A DNA stretch of 64,000 nt from Lacinutrix jangbogonensis (GCF_000797445.1 NZ_JSWF01000024.1:62001-126000), one strand, 5' to 3'; shown: positions 46,187 to 56,034, counted from the first letter of the stretch. Notes: a model not told the origin generated them from the sequence alone. Made by a program: numbers and translations.

Positions 46187-47542
46187 ATGACTTTTAGAGA
46201 TTTAAACTTAAATACACCATTATATAACGCGCTTGACGATTTAGGCTTTACAACGCCAACTCCTATTCAAGCGGAAGCTTTTAGCGTTGTTGCCAGCGGA
46301 AAAGACATGGTTGGAATTGCACAAACTGGAACTGGAAAAACCTTTGGTTATATGCTTCCTGTGCTTAAAAACTTAGAATTTTCTAAGCAAGACAATCCGA
46401 GAATATTGGTTTTAGTACCCACTCGAGAACTTGTAGTACAAGTAGTCGATGAGATAGAAAAGCTAACTAAATACATAAACACACGTGTTTTAGGTGTTTA
46501 TGGTGGTACAAATATTAATACCCAAAAGCATGCTATTGCTGAAGGAATTGATATTTTGGTGGCTACTCCTGGTCGTATGTACGATTTAGCTTTAAGTCAT
46601 GTATTACAATTAAAATCTATTCAAAAATTAATTATCGATGAAGTCGATGTTATGCTAGATTTAGGTTTTAGACATCAACTTATTAATATTTTCGATTTAC
46701 TACCAGAACGTCGTCAAAATATTATGTTCTCTGCAACTATGACTAAAGATGTAGATGAATTAATAGTAGATTTCTTCAAGTCTCCAGAAAAAGTATCGAT
46801 TGCAACTTCTGGAACACCGTTAGAAAACATTAAGCAAACACGCTATAAAGTTCCTAATTTTTATACGAAGTTAAATTTACTAAAGCATTTACTTCAAGAT
46901 GAAGAGACGTATAATAAAGTTTTAATTTTTGTTGCCTATAAAAAAATGGCCGATCGCCTTTTTGAAGCTTTAGAAGAAGAATACAACGATGAGCTTTGCG
47001 TAATACACTCTAACAAAACGCAAAACTATAGATTGCGCAGTATCGAGCAATTTCGCGAAGGCGCAAATAGAATATTAGTTGCTACAGATGTAATGGCTCG
47101 TGGATTAGATATTGATAATGTCTCGCATGTTATAAATTTCGACACTCCAGATTTTCCCGAAAACTACATGCATAGAATTGGTAGAACTGGTCGTGCTGAA
47201 CGCGAAGGACACGCTCATGTGTTTACTACTGAAAAGGATGATCATGCCATAGAAGATATCGAGACATTAATGAAAATGACCATTGATGTTGAACAATTAC
47301 CTTCTCAAGTTGAGATTTCTAAAGAGTTAATTGAAGAAGAAAGACCACAAATTAAAGAGCATAATAATCCTCACAAACGTTTAAAAGACGAAGATGCTCC
47401 AGGACCTGCTTTTCATGAAAAATCTGAGAAGAATTCTAAAGAAAATCTAGGCGGCTCTTATAAGTTTAAAATTGCAGCAAAATATAAGAAACCTAAAACA
47501 CGAGGTGATAAAAATTATCAGAGGTATAATAAGAATAAATAG
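46187..47542 (+). CDS. DEAD-box-type RNA helicase (DEVD variant)
   Basis: ATP-dependent RNA unwinding in ribosome assembly or mRNA turnover. 451 residues: Q-motif (FRDLNLNTPLYNALDDLGFTTPTPIQ), motif I AQTGTGKTFGY, Ia PTRELVVQ, motif II DEVDVMLDLGF (DEVD instead of DEAD), motif III SAT, motifs V and VI ATDVMARGLDID and HRIGRTGRA, and a basic C-terminal tail from about 390 (KFKIAAKYKKPKTRGDKNYQRYNKNK). The ATG is 5 bp after TAACTTTG, a perfect -7 box, so the transcript may be nearly leaderless. Closest by layout to RhlE-type helicases. Confidence 0.93.
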   Translation: MTFRDLNLNTPLYNALDDLGFTTPTPIQAEAFSVVASGKDMVGIAQTGTGKTFGYMLPVLKNLEFSKQDNPRILVLVPTRELVVQVVDEIEKLTKYINTRVLGVYGGTNINTQKHAIAEGIDILVATPGRMYDLALSHVLQLKSIQKLIIDEVDVMLDLGFRHQLINIFDLLPERRQNIMFSATMTKDVDELIVDFFKSPEKVSIATSGTPLENIKQTRYKVPNFYTKLNLLKHLLQDEETYNKVLIFVAYKKMADRLFEALEEEYNDELCVIHSNKTQNYRLRSIEQFREGANRILVATDVMARGLDIDNVSHVINFDTPDFPENYMHRIGRTGRAEREGHAHVFTTEKDDHAIEDIETLMKMTIDVEQLPSQVEISKELIEEERPQIKEHNNPHKRLKDEDAPGPAFHEKSEKNSKENLGGSYKFKIAAKYKKPKTRGDKNYQRYNKNK

Positions 47543-47733
47543 TCCTCAGTAGGCAATAATCAGTTTGGAGTCAGTAGTATATAGTATTAAAAAATAATTT
47601 TCTTTTGAAACGGTGTTTTTTCTCATTTTCAAAATCGAGTTCATTTTCAACTGCGGTTTCAATTGCAATTTCTTTCAACTTAAAATATTATCTTTAGTTT
47701 TTCGTTTGTTATAAAAACGCTCTAAACCTAACT

Positions 47734-48324
47734 ATGTCCGCTGCTATTTTTAATTTACTACCAAACTTGCAACCGTTTCATCACGAAACGCATTATACAG
47801 ATTTGTTTTTAAATCAACATTGGGTTTTGGTCAATGGCATTTCAAAAAAGAAAGCAATCTATGTTTTTAAAGATGAAAAAACACTTCATATTTCTGAAAG
47901 TGAAACAACTACAGAAACGTCATGGTGTATAGAAACAAAAAATACTTTTTCTATTGTAACTGAAGATGGAAAAACCACTGTTAAAGCTTATTTTAAAGAC
48001 AATGATGTATTAATTCTTAATAGATTAGAAACCGACGATTGTGCTATTTTTATAAATGAAAGCAGTTATTCTAGTGCTTTAAATTCTTTAGAAGATGTGC
48101 AACAGTTTCTGCATAAAAAATACAAGACTAAAGCTAATGATCTCATTTTTGATCATGAGTTTTATTACATCGAAAAGTCTAAAGAATTTGGACCTTTTAC
48201 AGTTGAAGACCTCACAAAAAAGGTCAAATCTGAAACTATTAGTCCGTTCTGCTTTGTTAGAGATATCAATGAAAACGATTACAGTAACAGGTTACGTATT
48301 AGAGATTTAATAAGAGAATTATAA
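47734..48324 (+). CDS. Hypothetical protein with C-terminal GYF_2/DUF4339-like segment
   Basis: 196 residues. About 1-120 are beta-rich with no recognised motif (HWVLVNGISKKKAIYVFKDE). The C-terminal 60 residues carry FYYIEKSKEFGPFTVEDLTKKV, which matches the GYF_2/DUF4339 pattern (YY..GxxxGPFT...L). This domain usually recruits a protein or marks a protein-interaction tail. No signal peptide, so cytosolic. The 3' end overlaps the convergent esterase gene by 6 bp. Function unknown. Confidence 0.65.
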   Translation: MSAAIFNLLPNLQPFHHETHYTDLFLNQHWVLVNGISKKKAIYVFKDEKTLHISESETTTETSWCIETKNTFSIVTEDGKTTVKAYFKDNDVLILNRLETDDCAIFINESSYSSALNSLEDVQQFLHKKYKTKANDLIFDHEFYYIEKSKEFGPFTVEDLTKKVKSETISPFCFVRDINENDYSNRLRIRDLIREL

Positions 48325-49557
48325 TTTTTTAGCCTTAAGAGATTCCATTCTGTTTTTATGAAATTCACTTTTACTAATTTCAAAAGCTTTAGCAACTAAT
48401 TTAATAGCATTGTCATAGTCCTTTTGTGATTCATAATATTCGGAAAGCGAATCGTAAGTATTAGCACTATTTGGAAAATATTTAATAGCTAATTCAAAAT
48501 ACATTTTTGCTTTTTCAGTTTTATTCATTTCCATATTCATATAACCACACGTGTTTAAAAGTTCTTCTGAATATGGAGGTTCTGTATATCCAAAATGATT
48601 TCTAAGTTTATGCTCTCTATGTGTAATAATATTTAATAGCTCATCCCTTGTCGTATCAAATGCATTTATTTGATCTGTGTTTTCCATCTGATACCACTCA
48701 AAAAGAGCTAACAATCCATCTTTAATAGAAGGTAATGGTATTGTACCATGCAAATCATTAGGATAAAACTGCCATTTATAAAAGAGTTTGCTTTGCTTGT
48801 TTTCACTAATCATATTAGAAAACGCTATATTAGAACGTGCAAAGACAGTAAAATCTGAAGTGTCTTGCATAACATTATCTATTGTAATTTTAGAATCCTG
48901 CCAATGTAATTGACCGCTTAAAGACATATATAATGCTTTACCATCCAAATTATTATTCGCTAGCGTTTCTTCAGCTTGTTTTAATAGTGTTTGATTATCC
49001 CAATCTAAACTTGGATCTATGCTTAAATAATTAGCAAATAATTGAGGCTCATGAATTAAAGAATAGATTGCAAACAAACCGCCATAAGAATGCCCTATTA
49101 AAGTTCTATAACGAGTAACTGGATAGTTGCGCTCTACATAAGGAATCAATTCTTCGCTTATAAATTTCAGGAAGTTATCTGCTTCACCATTTTCTTGGTT
49201 AAATGGCATTCCTTGCCTAGAAGTTACTTTAGAAATTGTTAAATCTCTAGTTCTATTTTCCGAATTAGAAATACCAACAAGTACCATTTCTGGCATAAAA
49301 CCACCACTATAATATTCTAGAACATTACTTAAAGCTGGCATGAATACTTCACCATCAATAATATAAGCTACAGGATATTTTCTAGTACTATTAGATTGAT
49401 AACTTTCTGGTACTTGAATATAGATGGATCTATTTTCATTAAGTGTTTTAGAATAAAGACTGTCTAATATGCCACTTCGATGAACAAATTCAGTCTCTTG
49501 AGCATCTGTTGTAAAATGACAAAAAATAATAAAAATAATAGATATAACTATTCGCAT
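48319..49557 (-). CDS. Secreted alpha/beta-hydrolase (esterase D-type) with C-terminal TPRs
   Basis: 412 residues: signal peptide (MRIVISIIFIIFCHFTTDAQ), an esterase domain of the EsterPHB/IroE-like family with the nucleophile elbow IGHSYGGLFAIYSL, the Asp/His region (YPNDLHGTIPLPS), and two TPR-like units at the end (KAKMYFELAIKYFPNSANTY, YDNAIKLVAKAFEISK). Hydrolysis of an acyl ester such as a siderophore or glycan-linked ester is likely. Immediately upstream of its ATG lies a long GATT microsatellite, so expression may vary with repeat number. Confidence 0.9.
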   Translation of the reverse strand: MRIVISIIFIIFCHFTTDAQETEFVHRSGILDSLYSKTLNENRSIYIQVPESYQSNSTRKYPVAYIIDGEVFMPALSNVLEYYSGGFMPEMVLVGISNSENRTRDLTISKVTSRQGMPFNQENGEADNFLKFISEELIPYVERNYPVTRYRTLIGHSYGGLFAIYSLIHEPQLFANYLSIDPSLDWDNQTLLKQAEETLANNNLDGKALYMSLSGQLHWQDSKITIDNVMQDTSDFTVFARSNIAFSNMISENKQSKLFYKWQFYPNDLHGTIPLPSIKDGLLALFEWYQMENTDQINAFDTTRDELLNIITHREHKLRNHFGYTEPPYSEELLNTCGYMNMEMNKTEKAKMYFELAIKYFPNSANTYDSLSEYYESQKDYDNAIKLVAKAFEISKSEFHKNRMESLKAKKL

Positions 49558-49559
49558 TG

Positions 49560-49599
<40 letters not shown>

Positions 49600-49630
49600 G
49601 ATGAAAATTAATTATTTAGAAGCTTAAAAA

Positions 49631-50017
49631 TCAGTCTTTAAAAAATGCCCTTAAAAGCAAAATGCCTATTCTAGAAATAACAAAGCTAAAAAGCCCAAAA
49701 GTTGCCGTTAATAAAGACACTTTAAGTCCGCCAGCAAACACACCTGGATCCATATCACCCATAGATTGGATAGAATCGAAAGCAGTAATTAAACCAATAA
49801 CTGCTCCCAGAAAACCTAAAACTAAACCTAAAAGACTTGAATCGATAGTAAGTTTAAGCATTCTCCTGGAAAGTGCTTCGTCTCTTTTACGATTTAAAAA
49901 ACCTTTAATAATAAAGAAAACAGAAAGTAATAAGCAAAGTAAAATAAGTGACATAAATAATGGCCCGCCTTCCATAAATGGATTCATTACAAGAAATCTT
50001 GAAAATAATACGTTCAT
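49631..50017 (-). CDS. MotA/TolQ/ExbB-family membrane protein, short
   Basis: 128 residues with three hydrophobic segments (about 18-38, 62-80 and 95-122). The sequence LLGLVLGFLGAVIGLITAFDSIQSMGDMDPGVFAGGLKVSLLTATFGLF matches the conserved channel region of the ExbB/TolQ/MotA family, while the N-terminal part of full-length members is short. No ExbD/TolR partner follows, so it is probably an orphan energy-transducing-type protein. Role unknown. The GATT microsatellite gene lies downstream in the same direction. Confidence 0.82.
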   Translation of the reverse strand: MNVLFSRFLVMNPFMEGGPLFMSLILLCLLLSVFFIIKGFLNRKRDEALSRRMLKLTIDSSLLGLVLGFLGAVIGLITAFDSIQSMGDMDPGVFAGGLKVSLLTATFGLFSFVISRIGILLLRAFFKD

Positions 50018-50208
50018 AATTGTTAGTGTTTTGATTAAGATTCTTCAAACATAGCTTAGATTTATACTTTAAAAAATAAAAAGCGACAGATTACCAATTT
50101 AGCAACCGATTTTACAATAGGTTAAAACAATTGCTAAATCCGTCATTCGCCTACAAATATTTATTCTCAAATAAAAATATATTATTATTGTAATATAATT
50201 TATAAATA

Positions 50209-51279
50209 ATGCTGAACAAGGAATACATCTTAAAAAAAATTGGTAAAGGATTATTACATGTCTTTTTCTGGTTTGGCGTGCTTTTGTTTTACACTTACTT
50301 TTTTGGTGTTGGTAGTACTAATTTTAATCAAACATTATACTTTTCATTATTTTTAATGCCAATCACAATAGCGACAACTTATGTTTCTATTTATATATTA
50401 ATTCCTAATTATTTAATTACAAAACAGTATTTCCGTTTTAGTTTATACAGTCTATACACGTTAATTGTATCTGCTTATTTAATCTTTGTTTCCATCTTTT
50501 TTAGCCTCATCTTTTTATCAGATTTCGAATACGATAAAATGAATCCTATAAGTAAAAACCTGCTTTTTGTAACGACAGGTGTTTACCTCGTAGTTATTAT
50601 AGTTAGTGCTTTTAAATTATTAAAGCTAAATTTAAAAAACGCGACTAAAACCAATCAATTAGAAAAGAAAATACTAGAAACACAACTTAAATTAAAAGAA
50701 CAAGAATTGAAGTATTTAAAAATGCAGATTCATCCGCATTTCTTATTTAATACACTCAACACGATGTATGGTTTTGCTTTAAAAAAAGCAGATGAAACTC
50801 CTGAAATGATTCTAAAACTATCAAATCTTTTGGATTACATACTTTACCAAGTCGACAAACCTTTTGTTAGTTTAACTGAAGAAACAAACCATATAAAAGA
50901 CTATATCGCATTAGAGCAATTACGTTTTAATGATACGCTATCTGTTTCATTTATTGCAGAAGACATTATAGAAACCACCAATATTGCACCCATGTTATTA
51001 ATGCCATTTGTTGAAAATAGTTTTAAACATGGCGTCATAAAAAATGGAACACTTAAGATAGACATTACTATTTCTTGTGAAGAAAATAATTTAATATTCA
51101 ACATAAAAAACACGTCTCAAGCTAATACTAATACTAAACCAGGAATTGGTTTAGAGAATATTAAAAAGCGATTAGAATTGCTATATAAAGATCAATATAC
51201 ACTTGAAATTACTGATAATGAAGCCACTTTTGAAGTACTCTTCAAATTAGATACAAAAAACGTAATACAAAATGTCTAA
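50209..51279 (+). CDS. LytS-type sensor histidine kinase
   Basis: 356 residues: four membrane helices (about 13-145) with short loops, a coiled-coil linker, then the His_kinase domain of the LytS/YehU class with H175-P-H177 (QIHPHFLFNTLNTMYGFALKK) and the ATP-binding N-box region (MLLMPFVENSFKHGV) and G-rich loop (GIGLENIKKRLELLY). No obvious extracellular sensor domain, so the signal is probably read in the membrane. The stop overlaps the start of the response regulator by 8 bp, so the pair is translationally coupled. Confidence 0.95.
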   Translation: MLNKEYILKKIGKGLLHVFFWFGVLLFYTYFFGVGSTNFNQTLYFSLFLMPITIATTYVSIYILIPNYLITKQYFRFSLYSLYTLIVSAYLIFVSIFFSLIFLSDFEYDKMNPISKNLLFVTTGVYLVVIIVSAFKLLKLNLKNATKTNQLEKKILETQLKLKEQELKYLKMQIHPHFLFNTLNTMYGFALKKADETPEMILKLSNLLDYILYQVDKPFVSLTEETNHIKDYIALEQLRFNDTLSVSFIAEDIIETTNIAPMLLMPFVENSFKHGVIKNGTLKIDITISCEENNLIFNIKNTSQANTNTKPGIGLENIKKRLELLYKDQYTLEITDNEATFEVLFKLDTKNVIQNV

Positions 51280-51982
51280 ACAAATCTCTTGTCTTATTGT
51301 AGACGACGAACCTATCGCAAGAGACATTATTGCGTCTCATGTCTCAAAAATAAAAAATCTAGAAATCGTTAAAAGTTGTAGTAATGCTATCGAAGCTTTT
51401 AACTGCATAAGTAATAACAAAATAGACTTGGTTTTTCTTGATATTAATATGCCCGAAATTTCGGGTATTGCATTCGCTAAATCAATAAACAAAGACATTA
51501 AAGTTATTTTCACAACTGCCTATCGTGATTATGCCGTTGAAGGTTTTGAATTGCAAGCCGTAGATTATTTATTGAAGCCTATAGCTTTTGAACGCTTATT
51601 AAAAGCCGTAAACACCTATTTTGATGTTTACAATACAATAGAAAGCATAGCAAGTAAAACCGAAGAGGACACCGATTTTATGTTTGTTCGTTCAGACCGG
51701 CGCATGCAAAAAATTGACTTCAAATCTATTATTTATATTGAGAGCTATAGCGATTACATCAAAATTATGTTACCAAACGAAACTATAGTTACGCGAGAAA
51801 CCATAAGTGCTATTGAGGCTAAATTACCAAAGCAGCAATTTATGCGTATTCATCGTTCGTATATTATTTCTATAAAGCATATTACTTCTTTTACCAATGA
51901 GCATATTACTATCGAGGATAAAGCACTACCAATAAGCAGGAGTTATAAAAAGGAGGTTTTGACGGTTTTGAAGAAGTATTAA
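51272..51982 (+). CDS. LytTR-family response regulator
   Basis: 236 residues: receiver domain (1-120) with the acidic pair D11-D12, phosphoacceptor D57 (VFLDINMPEISG) and K102 (LLKPI), then a LytTR DNA-binding domain (about 135-236: DFMFVRSDRRMQKIDFKSIIYIESYSDYIKI ... QQFMRIHRSYIISIKHI). Partner of the LytS kinase. Targets cannot be read. LytTR operators are usually imperfect direct repeats near a promoter, and none was found next to this pair. Confidence 0.95.
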   Translation: MSKQISCLIVDDEPIARDIIASHVSKIKNLEIVKSCSNAIEAFNCISNNKIDLVFLDINMPEISGIAFAKSINKDIKVIFTTAYRDYAVEGFELQAVDYLLKPIAFERLLKAVNTYFDVYNTIESIASKTEEDTDFMFVRSDRRMQKIDFKSIIYIESYSDYIKIMLPNETIVTRETISAIEAKLPKQQFMRIHRSYIISIKHITSFTNEHITIEDKALPISRSYKKEVLTVLKKY

Positions 51983-51993
51983 AATAATTGAGC

Positions 51994-52023
51994 TTGTCAT
52001 TCCCGCGAAAGCAGGAATGACAA
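51994..52023. repeat. Dispersed palindromic repeat, intact copy
   Basis: TGTCATTCC, then a 10-nt centre (CGCGAAAGCA), then GGAATGACA: a perfect 9-bp inverted repeat. Intergenic repeats of this kind recur in many flavobacterial genomes. Here it follows the LytTR regulator gene and precedes its terminator. Confidence 0.85.
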
Positions 52024-52060
52024 AAGGGCGTTTTTAATATTTTAGAACAGTATTAAAACA

Positions 52061-52090
52061 AAAAAAGCGAACTTAAAAGTTCGCTTTTTT
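52061..52090. terminator. Strong bidirectional terminator between lytTR and fabV
   Basis: AAAAAAGCGAACTT and AAGTTCGCTTTTTT form a 14-bp stem around two A, with A and T runs on both sides. Serves the two convergent genes. Confidence 0.9.
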
Positions 52091-52109
52091 AAATATTTAT
52101 AATAAAAAT

Positions 52110-53300
52110 TTATTCTTTTATACTTGGAACGTTAACGACTTCTTCAACATCCTCATCATAATCAACACCTTCAACTTTAAAACCAAAAAGATTAAAGAAA
52201 TCTGTTTCATAACCTTTTAAATCTCCTATTTCCGGTAATGTTTCAGTTGTCGCTTGTTTCCAAAGTTCTAAAACTTTCGCTTGTACAGCGTCTCGCATTT
52301 CCCAATCGTCAATTCTAATACGTCCAGCTTCATCTAAGTCTAAATTTTCAGCATATAAGCGCGCATTAAATAAACGTTCAATTTGCTCAATACAGCCTTC
52401 ATGAGTGCCTTCAGCTTTCATTACTTTATATAATAAAGAAATATACAAAGGAATTACTGGAATAGCAGAACTCGCTTGTGTTACCAATGCTTTATTTACA
52501 GAGACGTATGCTTTTCCGTTGATATCATTTAAACTATCTGTAATTTTAAATGCTGTTGCTTCTAAGTGGTCTTTTGCTTTACCAATGGTCCCATTTCTAT
52601 ACACCGCTTCAGTTAATGAAGATCCAATATATGAATAAGCCACCGTCTTAAAATTTTCAGATAAAACTCCAGCAGCTTTCAGTTGATCGATCCACATTTG
52701 CCAATCTTCACCACCCATTACAGTTACAGTATTTTCAATTTCCTCTTCATTACAAGGTTCTATTGAAATTTCCTTTACCTCACCAGTATGAAAATCTACA
52801 GTATTATTTGTAAATGTTTTTCCGATAGGTTTTAGAACTGATTTAAAACGTTCTCCAGAATCTGGATGTGTTCTTACAGGAGAAGCTAAACTATAAATTA
52901 GCAAATCTATTTCTCCTAAATCTTGTTTAATTAAGTCAATAGTTTCTGCTTTTATTTCATTTGAAAACGCATCACCATTTATACTTTTTGCATACAAACC
53001 ATCTTTATGAGCTTGCGCTTCGAAGGCTGCACTATTGTACCAACCAGGAGATGCTGTACGTCCTTTTTTTGGTGGCTTTTCGAAAAAAGCACCAATAGTA
53101 GCTGCACCAGATCCGTAAGCACTTGTAATACGTGACGCTAATCCAAAACCTGTGGATGCGCCGATTACTAATACTTTTTTAGGACCTTCTTTTACTGGTC
53201 GTTCTTTAATATATTCTATTTGATTTAATACGTTTTGCTCACAACCTTTTGGATGTGCGGTTAAACATATAAAGCCTCTTGTTCTTGGTTCTATTATCAT
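52110..53300 (-). CDS. fabV: Trans-2-enoyl-ACP reductase (NADH), FabV
   Basis: Last step of each fatty acid elongation round, reducing the enoyl thioester. The 396-residue protein is FabV rather than FabI (about 260): MIIEPRTRGFICLTAHPKGCE, VIGASTGFGLASRITSAYGSGAATIGAFFEKP, SPGWYN, LIYSLASPVRTHPDSGE, and the catalytic Y-x8-K of the SDR relatives (YSYIGSSLTEAVYRNGTIGKAK). FabV types are usually triclosan-insensitive. The start is 3 bp after the lpd stop, so the two are cotranscribed. Confidence 0.97.
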   Translation of the reverse strand: MIIEPRTRGFICLTAHPKGCEQNVLNQIEYIKERPVKEGPKKVLVIGASTGFGLASRITSAYGSGAATIGAFFEKPPKKGRTASPGWYNSAAFEAQAHKDGLYAKSINGDAFSNEIKAETIDLIKQDLGEIDLLIYSLASPVRTHPDSGERFKSVLKPIGKTFTNNTVDFHTGEVKEISIEPCNEEEIENTVTVMGGEDWQMWIDQLKAAGVLSENFKTVAYSYIGSSLTEAVYRNGTIGKAKDHLEATAFKITDSLNDINGKAYVSVNKALVTQASSAIPVIPLYISLLYKVMKAEGTHEGCIEQIERLFNARLYAENLDLDEAGRIRIDDWEMRDAVQAKVLELWKQATTETLPEIGDLKGYETDFFNLFGFKVEGVDYDEDVEEVVNVPSIKE

Positions 53301-53303
53301 AAT

Positions 53304-54704
53304 TTATACGTGTAAAGCGCGATCTTCTGTTGCTGCTAAAGCTGCTTCTTTAACTGCTTCTGCAAATGTTGGATGTGCATGAGACATACGCGAAATATCT
53401 TCTGCGCTAGCTCTAAATTCCATAGCCACAACAGCTTCTGCTATTAAATCTGCACAACGTGCACCAATCATATGTACTCCTAAAACTTCGTCTGTTTTCT
53501 CATCGGCTAAGATTTTTACAAACCCGTCGATATCACCACTTGCTCTAGCTCTTCCTAAAGCTCTAAACGGAAACTGTCCTACTTTGTAAGCAACACCAGA
53601 TTCTTTTAATTCTTCTTCAGTTTTACCAACTGCTGCAACTTCTGGCCATGTGTAAACAACACCTGGAATTAAATTATAGTCAATATGTGGTTTTTGTCCT
53701 GCTAAAGTTTCAGCTACAAAAACACCTTCTTCCTCAGCTTTATGTGCTAACATAGCACCTTTTATAACATCTCCAATGGCATAAATATTGCTTGTAGACG
53801 TTTGTAAATGTTCATTTACATCAACTTGACCTTTATCATTAATTTTCACACCAGCAGCTTCAACATTTAAGCCAGCTGTATAAGGACGACGTCCAACAGA
53901 AACTAAGCAATAGTCTCCTTTAAATTCTACATCTTCTCCTTTTTTGTTTTTTGCTTTTACTACGACTTCTTCACCATTACGCACCACAGATTCTACTTTG
54001 TGAGACAACATCATTTTGCATTTTGCCTTTTTAAAGACCTTATTAAGTTCTTTAGATAAACTAGCATCCATAGTTGGAATGATACGATCCATATACTCAA
54101 CAACTGTAACTTCTGATCCTAAACGACGATAGACTTGACCTAATTCTAAGCCAATAACTCCACCTCCAATTATGATTAAATGCTTAGGGATTTCTTTTAG
54201 TTTTAAAGCTTCAGTAGATGTGATAATACGTTCTTTATCTAAAGTGATAAATGGCAAGTTTGAAGGCTTCGATCCGGTAGCAATAATACTATATTTCGCT
54301 TCAATTTCTATTTCCTTTTCACCATCAATTTTTATATGCGTAGCGTCTATAAAGCTTCCCATACCTTGATAAACATCGATGTTATTTTTCTTCATTAAAA
54401 AATCAATCCCTCCTGTTGTTTGATCTACAACTGCTTGCTTACGACCAATCATTTTTTCAAGATTCACCTTAATTTCTCCAGGTATTTCTATACCATGGCC
54501 TTCAAAGTGTTTTGTTGCTTCTTCGTAATGATGTGAAGAGCTTAACAACGCTTTACTTGGAATACAACCAACGTTTAAGCACGTGCCACCTAATGTTGAA
54601 TATTTTTCTATTATTGCTGTTTTCATGCCTAGTTGTGCACAACGTATTGCTGCTACATATCCTCCAGGTCCTGAACCAATTATGGCTACATCATATTTAC
54701 TCAT
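53304..54704 (-). CDS. lpdA: Dihydrolipoyl dehydrogenase (E3)
   Basis: FAD- and NAD-dependent reoxidation of dihydrolipoamide for the 2-oxo acid dehydrogenase complexes and the glycine cleavage system. 466 residues from the ATG at 54704 (MSKYDVAIIGSGPGGYVAAI, the FAD-binding start). An earlier in-frame ATG would add 14 unlikely residues. The redox-active pair is GGTCLNVGCIPSKALL, the NAD site is IIGGGVIGLELGQVYRRLGS, and the C-terminal interface has HAHPTFAEAVKEAAL with the catalytic His. Upstream neighbour of fabV on the same strand. Confidence 0.97.
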   Translation of the reverse strand: MSKYDVAIIGSGPGGYVAAIRCAQLGMKTAIIEKYSTLGGTCLNVGCIPSKALLSSSHHYEEATKHFEGHGIEIPGEIKVNLEKMIGRKQAVVDQTTGGIDFLMKKNNIDVYQGMGSFIDATHIKIDGEKEIEIEAKYSIIATGSKPSNLPFITLDKERIITSTEALKLKEIPKHLIIIGGGVIGLELGQVYRRLGSEVTVVEYMDRIIPTMDASLSKELNKVFKKAKCKMMLSHKVESVVRNGEEVVVKAKNKKGEDVEFKGDYCLVSVGRRPYTAGLNVEAAGVKINDKGQVDVNEHLQTSTSNIYAIGDVIKGAMLAHKAEEEGVFVAETLAGQKPHIDYNLIPGVVYTWPEVAAVGKTEEELKESGVAYKVGQFPFRALGRARASGDIDGFVKILADEKTDEVLGVHMIGARCADLIAEAVVAMEFRASAEDISRMSHAHPTFAEAVKEAALAATEDRALHV

Positions 54705-54810
54705 AAAAAATGTTTTTGTATAAATTCCTATTTCTCGGAATGACAAATTTAATATTACAACAAAAGTACAATTTTGATTTGTGACAAACCAATGACTATC
54801 GATTAAATTT

Positions 54811-55461
54811 TTAACTAGGAAAACCTAGCATTTCGCCCATTCCTACAGTAAATAACCAACAACCATAAATAGCATGTTCTATAGTTACCAGAAGCGTTGA
54901 TTCTGTCTTCTTATAAGTGAATGCAAAAAGTAATCCTCCTAAAAAGGTTAGTATAATTACTAAACTATTTCTAAAAAACAAATGCGCTAAAGCAAACACT
55001 ATGGCGTTAATAAATATAAAGAGTTTTTTATTCTGAAATAAACTTTCGTAACGCTGAAAATAAAACGTTCTATAAATTAACTCTTGAGGATAGACTGAAA
55101 ATGTAGAATACACAAATAATAAAACTAACCACATTAAAGGTTTATTTACAACCACTTTAAACAAGCTTTCTTTATCTGAAAAAAGCACAAAAACGATAGT
55201 AATTATAGCTATAACAAGTAACTTTATAAAAGTCTCCTTAAAAAAGGAAGTCCAGTCCAGATATTTAGAAATTTTTAAGCTTTTTTTCTCTACTTTTAAT
55301 AGCACATAGATACTATAGAAAAAACCAGTAATGGCCAGTATTGCTTTTATCCAAACAGGAAAGTCTAAAGCAAAACTCACAGGGACAACTATGAATATTA
55401 GAAAGAACTCTGTAAGTCTGTATTTTACGGATTGCATGTTTTGTAAATCATTATTATACAA
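54811..55461 (-). CDS. CPBP-family intramembrane protease
   Basis: 216 residues with about six hydrophobic helices and the three CPBP motifs: E127-x-x-x-R131 (PQELIYRTFYFQRYE, first position Q instead of the usual second E), H160 (FALAHLFF) and H196 (IEHAIYG). Same family as the protease at 16.7 kb but only distantly similar. The alternative start at M9 is equally plausible. Role unknown, and no bacteriocin genes nearby. Confidence 0.82.
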   Translation of the reverse strand: MYNNDLQNMQSVKYRLTEFFLIFIVVPVSFALDFPVWIKAILAITGFFYSIYVLLKVEKKSLKISKYLDWTSFFKETFIKLLVIAIITIVFVLFSDKESLFKVVVNKPLMWLVLLFVYSTFSVYPQELIYRTFYFQRYESLFQNKKLFIFINAIVFALAHLFFRNSLVIILTFLGGLLFAFTYKKTESTLLVTIEHAIYGCWLFTVGMGEMLGFPS

Positions 55462-55575
55462 AGATACGCAGAGTTTTACAGAGATGCACTGAGGGTTTAA
55501 TCCTTCGTTTAAAAATCACAACTACCTTTTTGACTTTGAACCTTTAAATCTTTGCTCCTTTGCAAGAAATAATAT

Positions 55576-56034
55576 TTAAACCGAAATGGCAGTGGTATGT
55601 TTCACTTGGTTAATCATAAACATACTATGTGTACTACCAATATGATTAATATTGGTTAATTTATTTACCATAAACTCTCTAAACGCTTCCATATCTTTTA
55701 CTAAAACTTTTAGTAAATAATCGTAATCGCCACTGATGTGAAAGCATTCTAAAACTTCTTCTAATTGTGCAACTTCTTTTTCAAAACTAACCACATAATC
55801 TTGAGTATGTTGCGACAGTTTAATATGACAAAAAGCAACAAAAGATTTTTCTATTGCTTCTTTATTAATTAAAGCGACATATTTATCTATCACGCCATTA
55901 TTTTCAAGTTTTTTTATGCGCTCGTAAACTGCTGTAATAGATAAATTCAACTTACTAGAAAGCTCTTTATTGGTCTGTTTACAATCTTCTTGCAGCAGTT
56001 GAATTAATTTGGTATCGATGGCATCAAAAGTCAT
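55576..56034 (-). CDS. Lrp/AsnC-family transcriptional regulator
   Basis: 152 residues: N-terminal winged HTH (DAIDTKLIQLLQEDCKQTNKELSSKLNLSITAVYERIKKLENNGVI) and a C-terminal RAM/ACT-like ligand domain (CFHISGDYDYLLKVLVKDMEAFREFMVNKL) with the GDYDY motif that contacts amino acids. Divergent from methionine gamma-lyase across 177 bp that hold a perfect palindrome, so it most likely senses methionine or a related amino acid and controls that gene. Confidence 0.95.
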   Translation of the reverse strand: MTFDAIDTKLIQLLQEDCKQTNKELSSKLNLSITAVYERIKKLENNGVIDKYVALINKEAIEKSFVAFCHIKLSQHTQDYVVSFEKEVAQLEEVLECFHISGDYDYLLKVLVKDMEAFREFMVNKLTNINHIGSTHSMFMINQVKHTTAISV

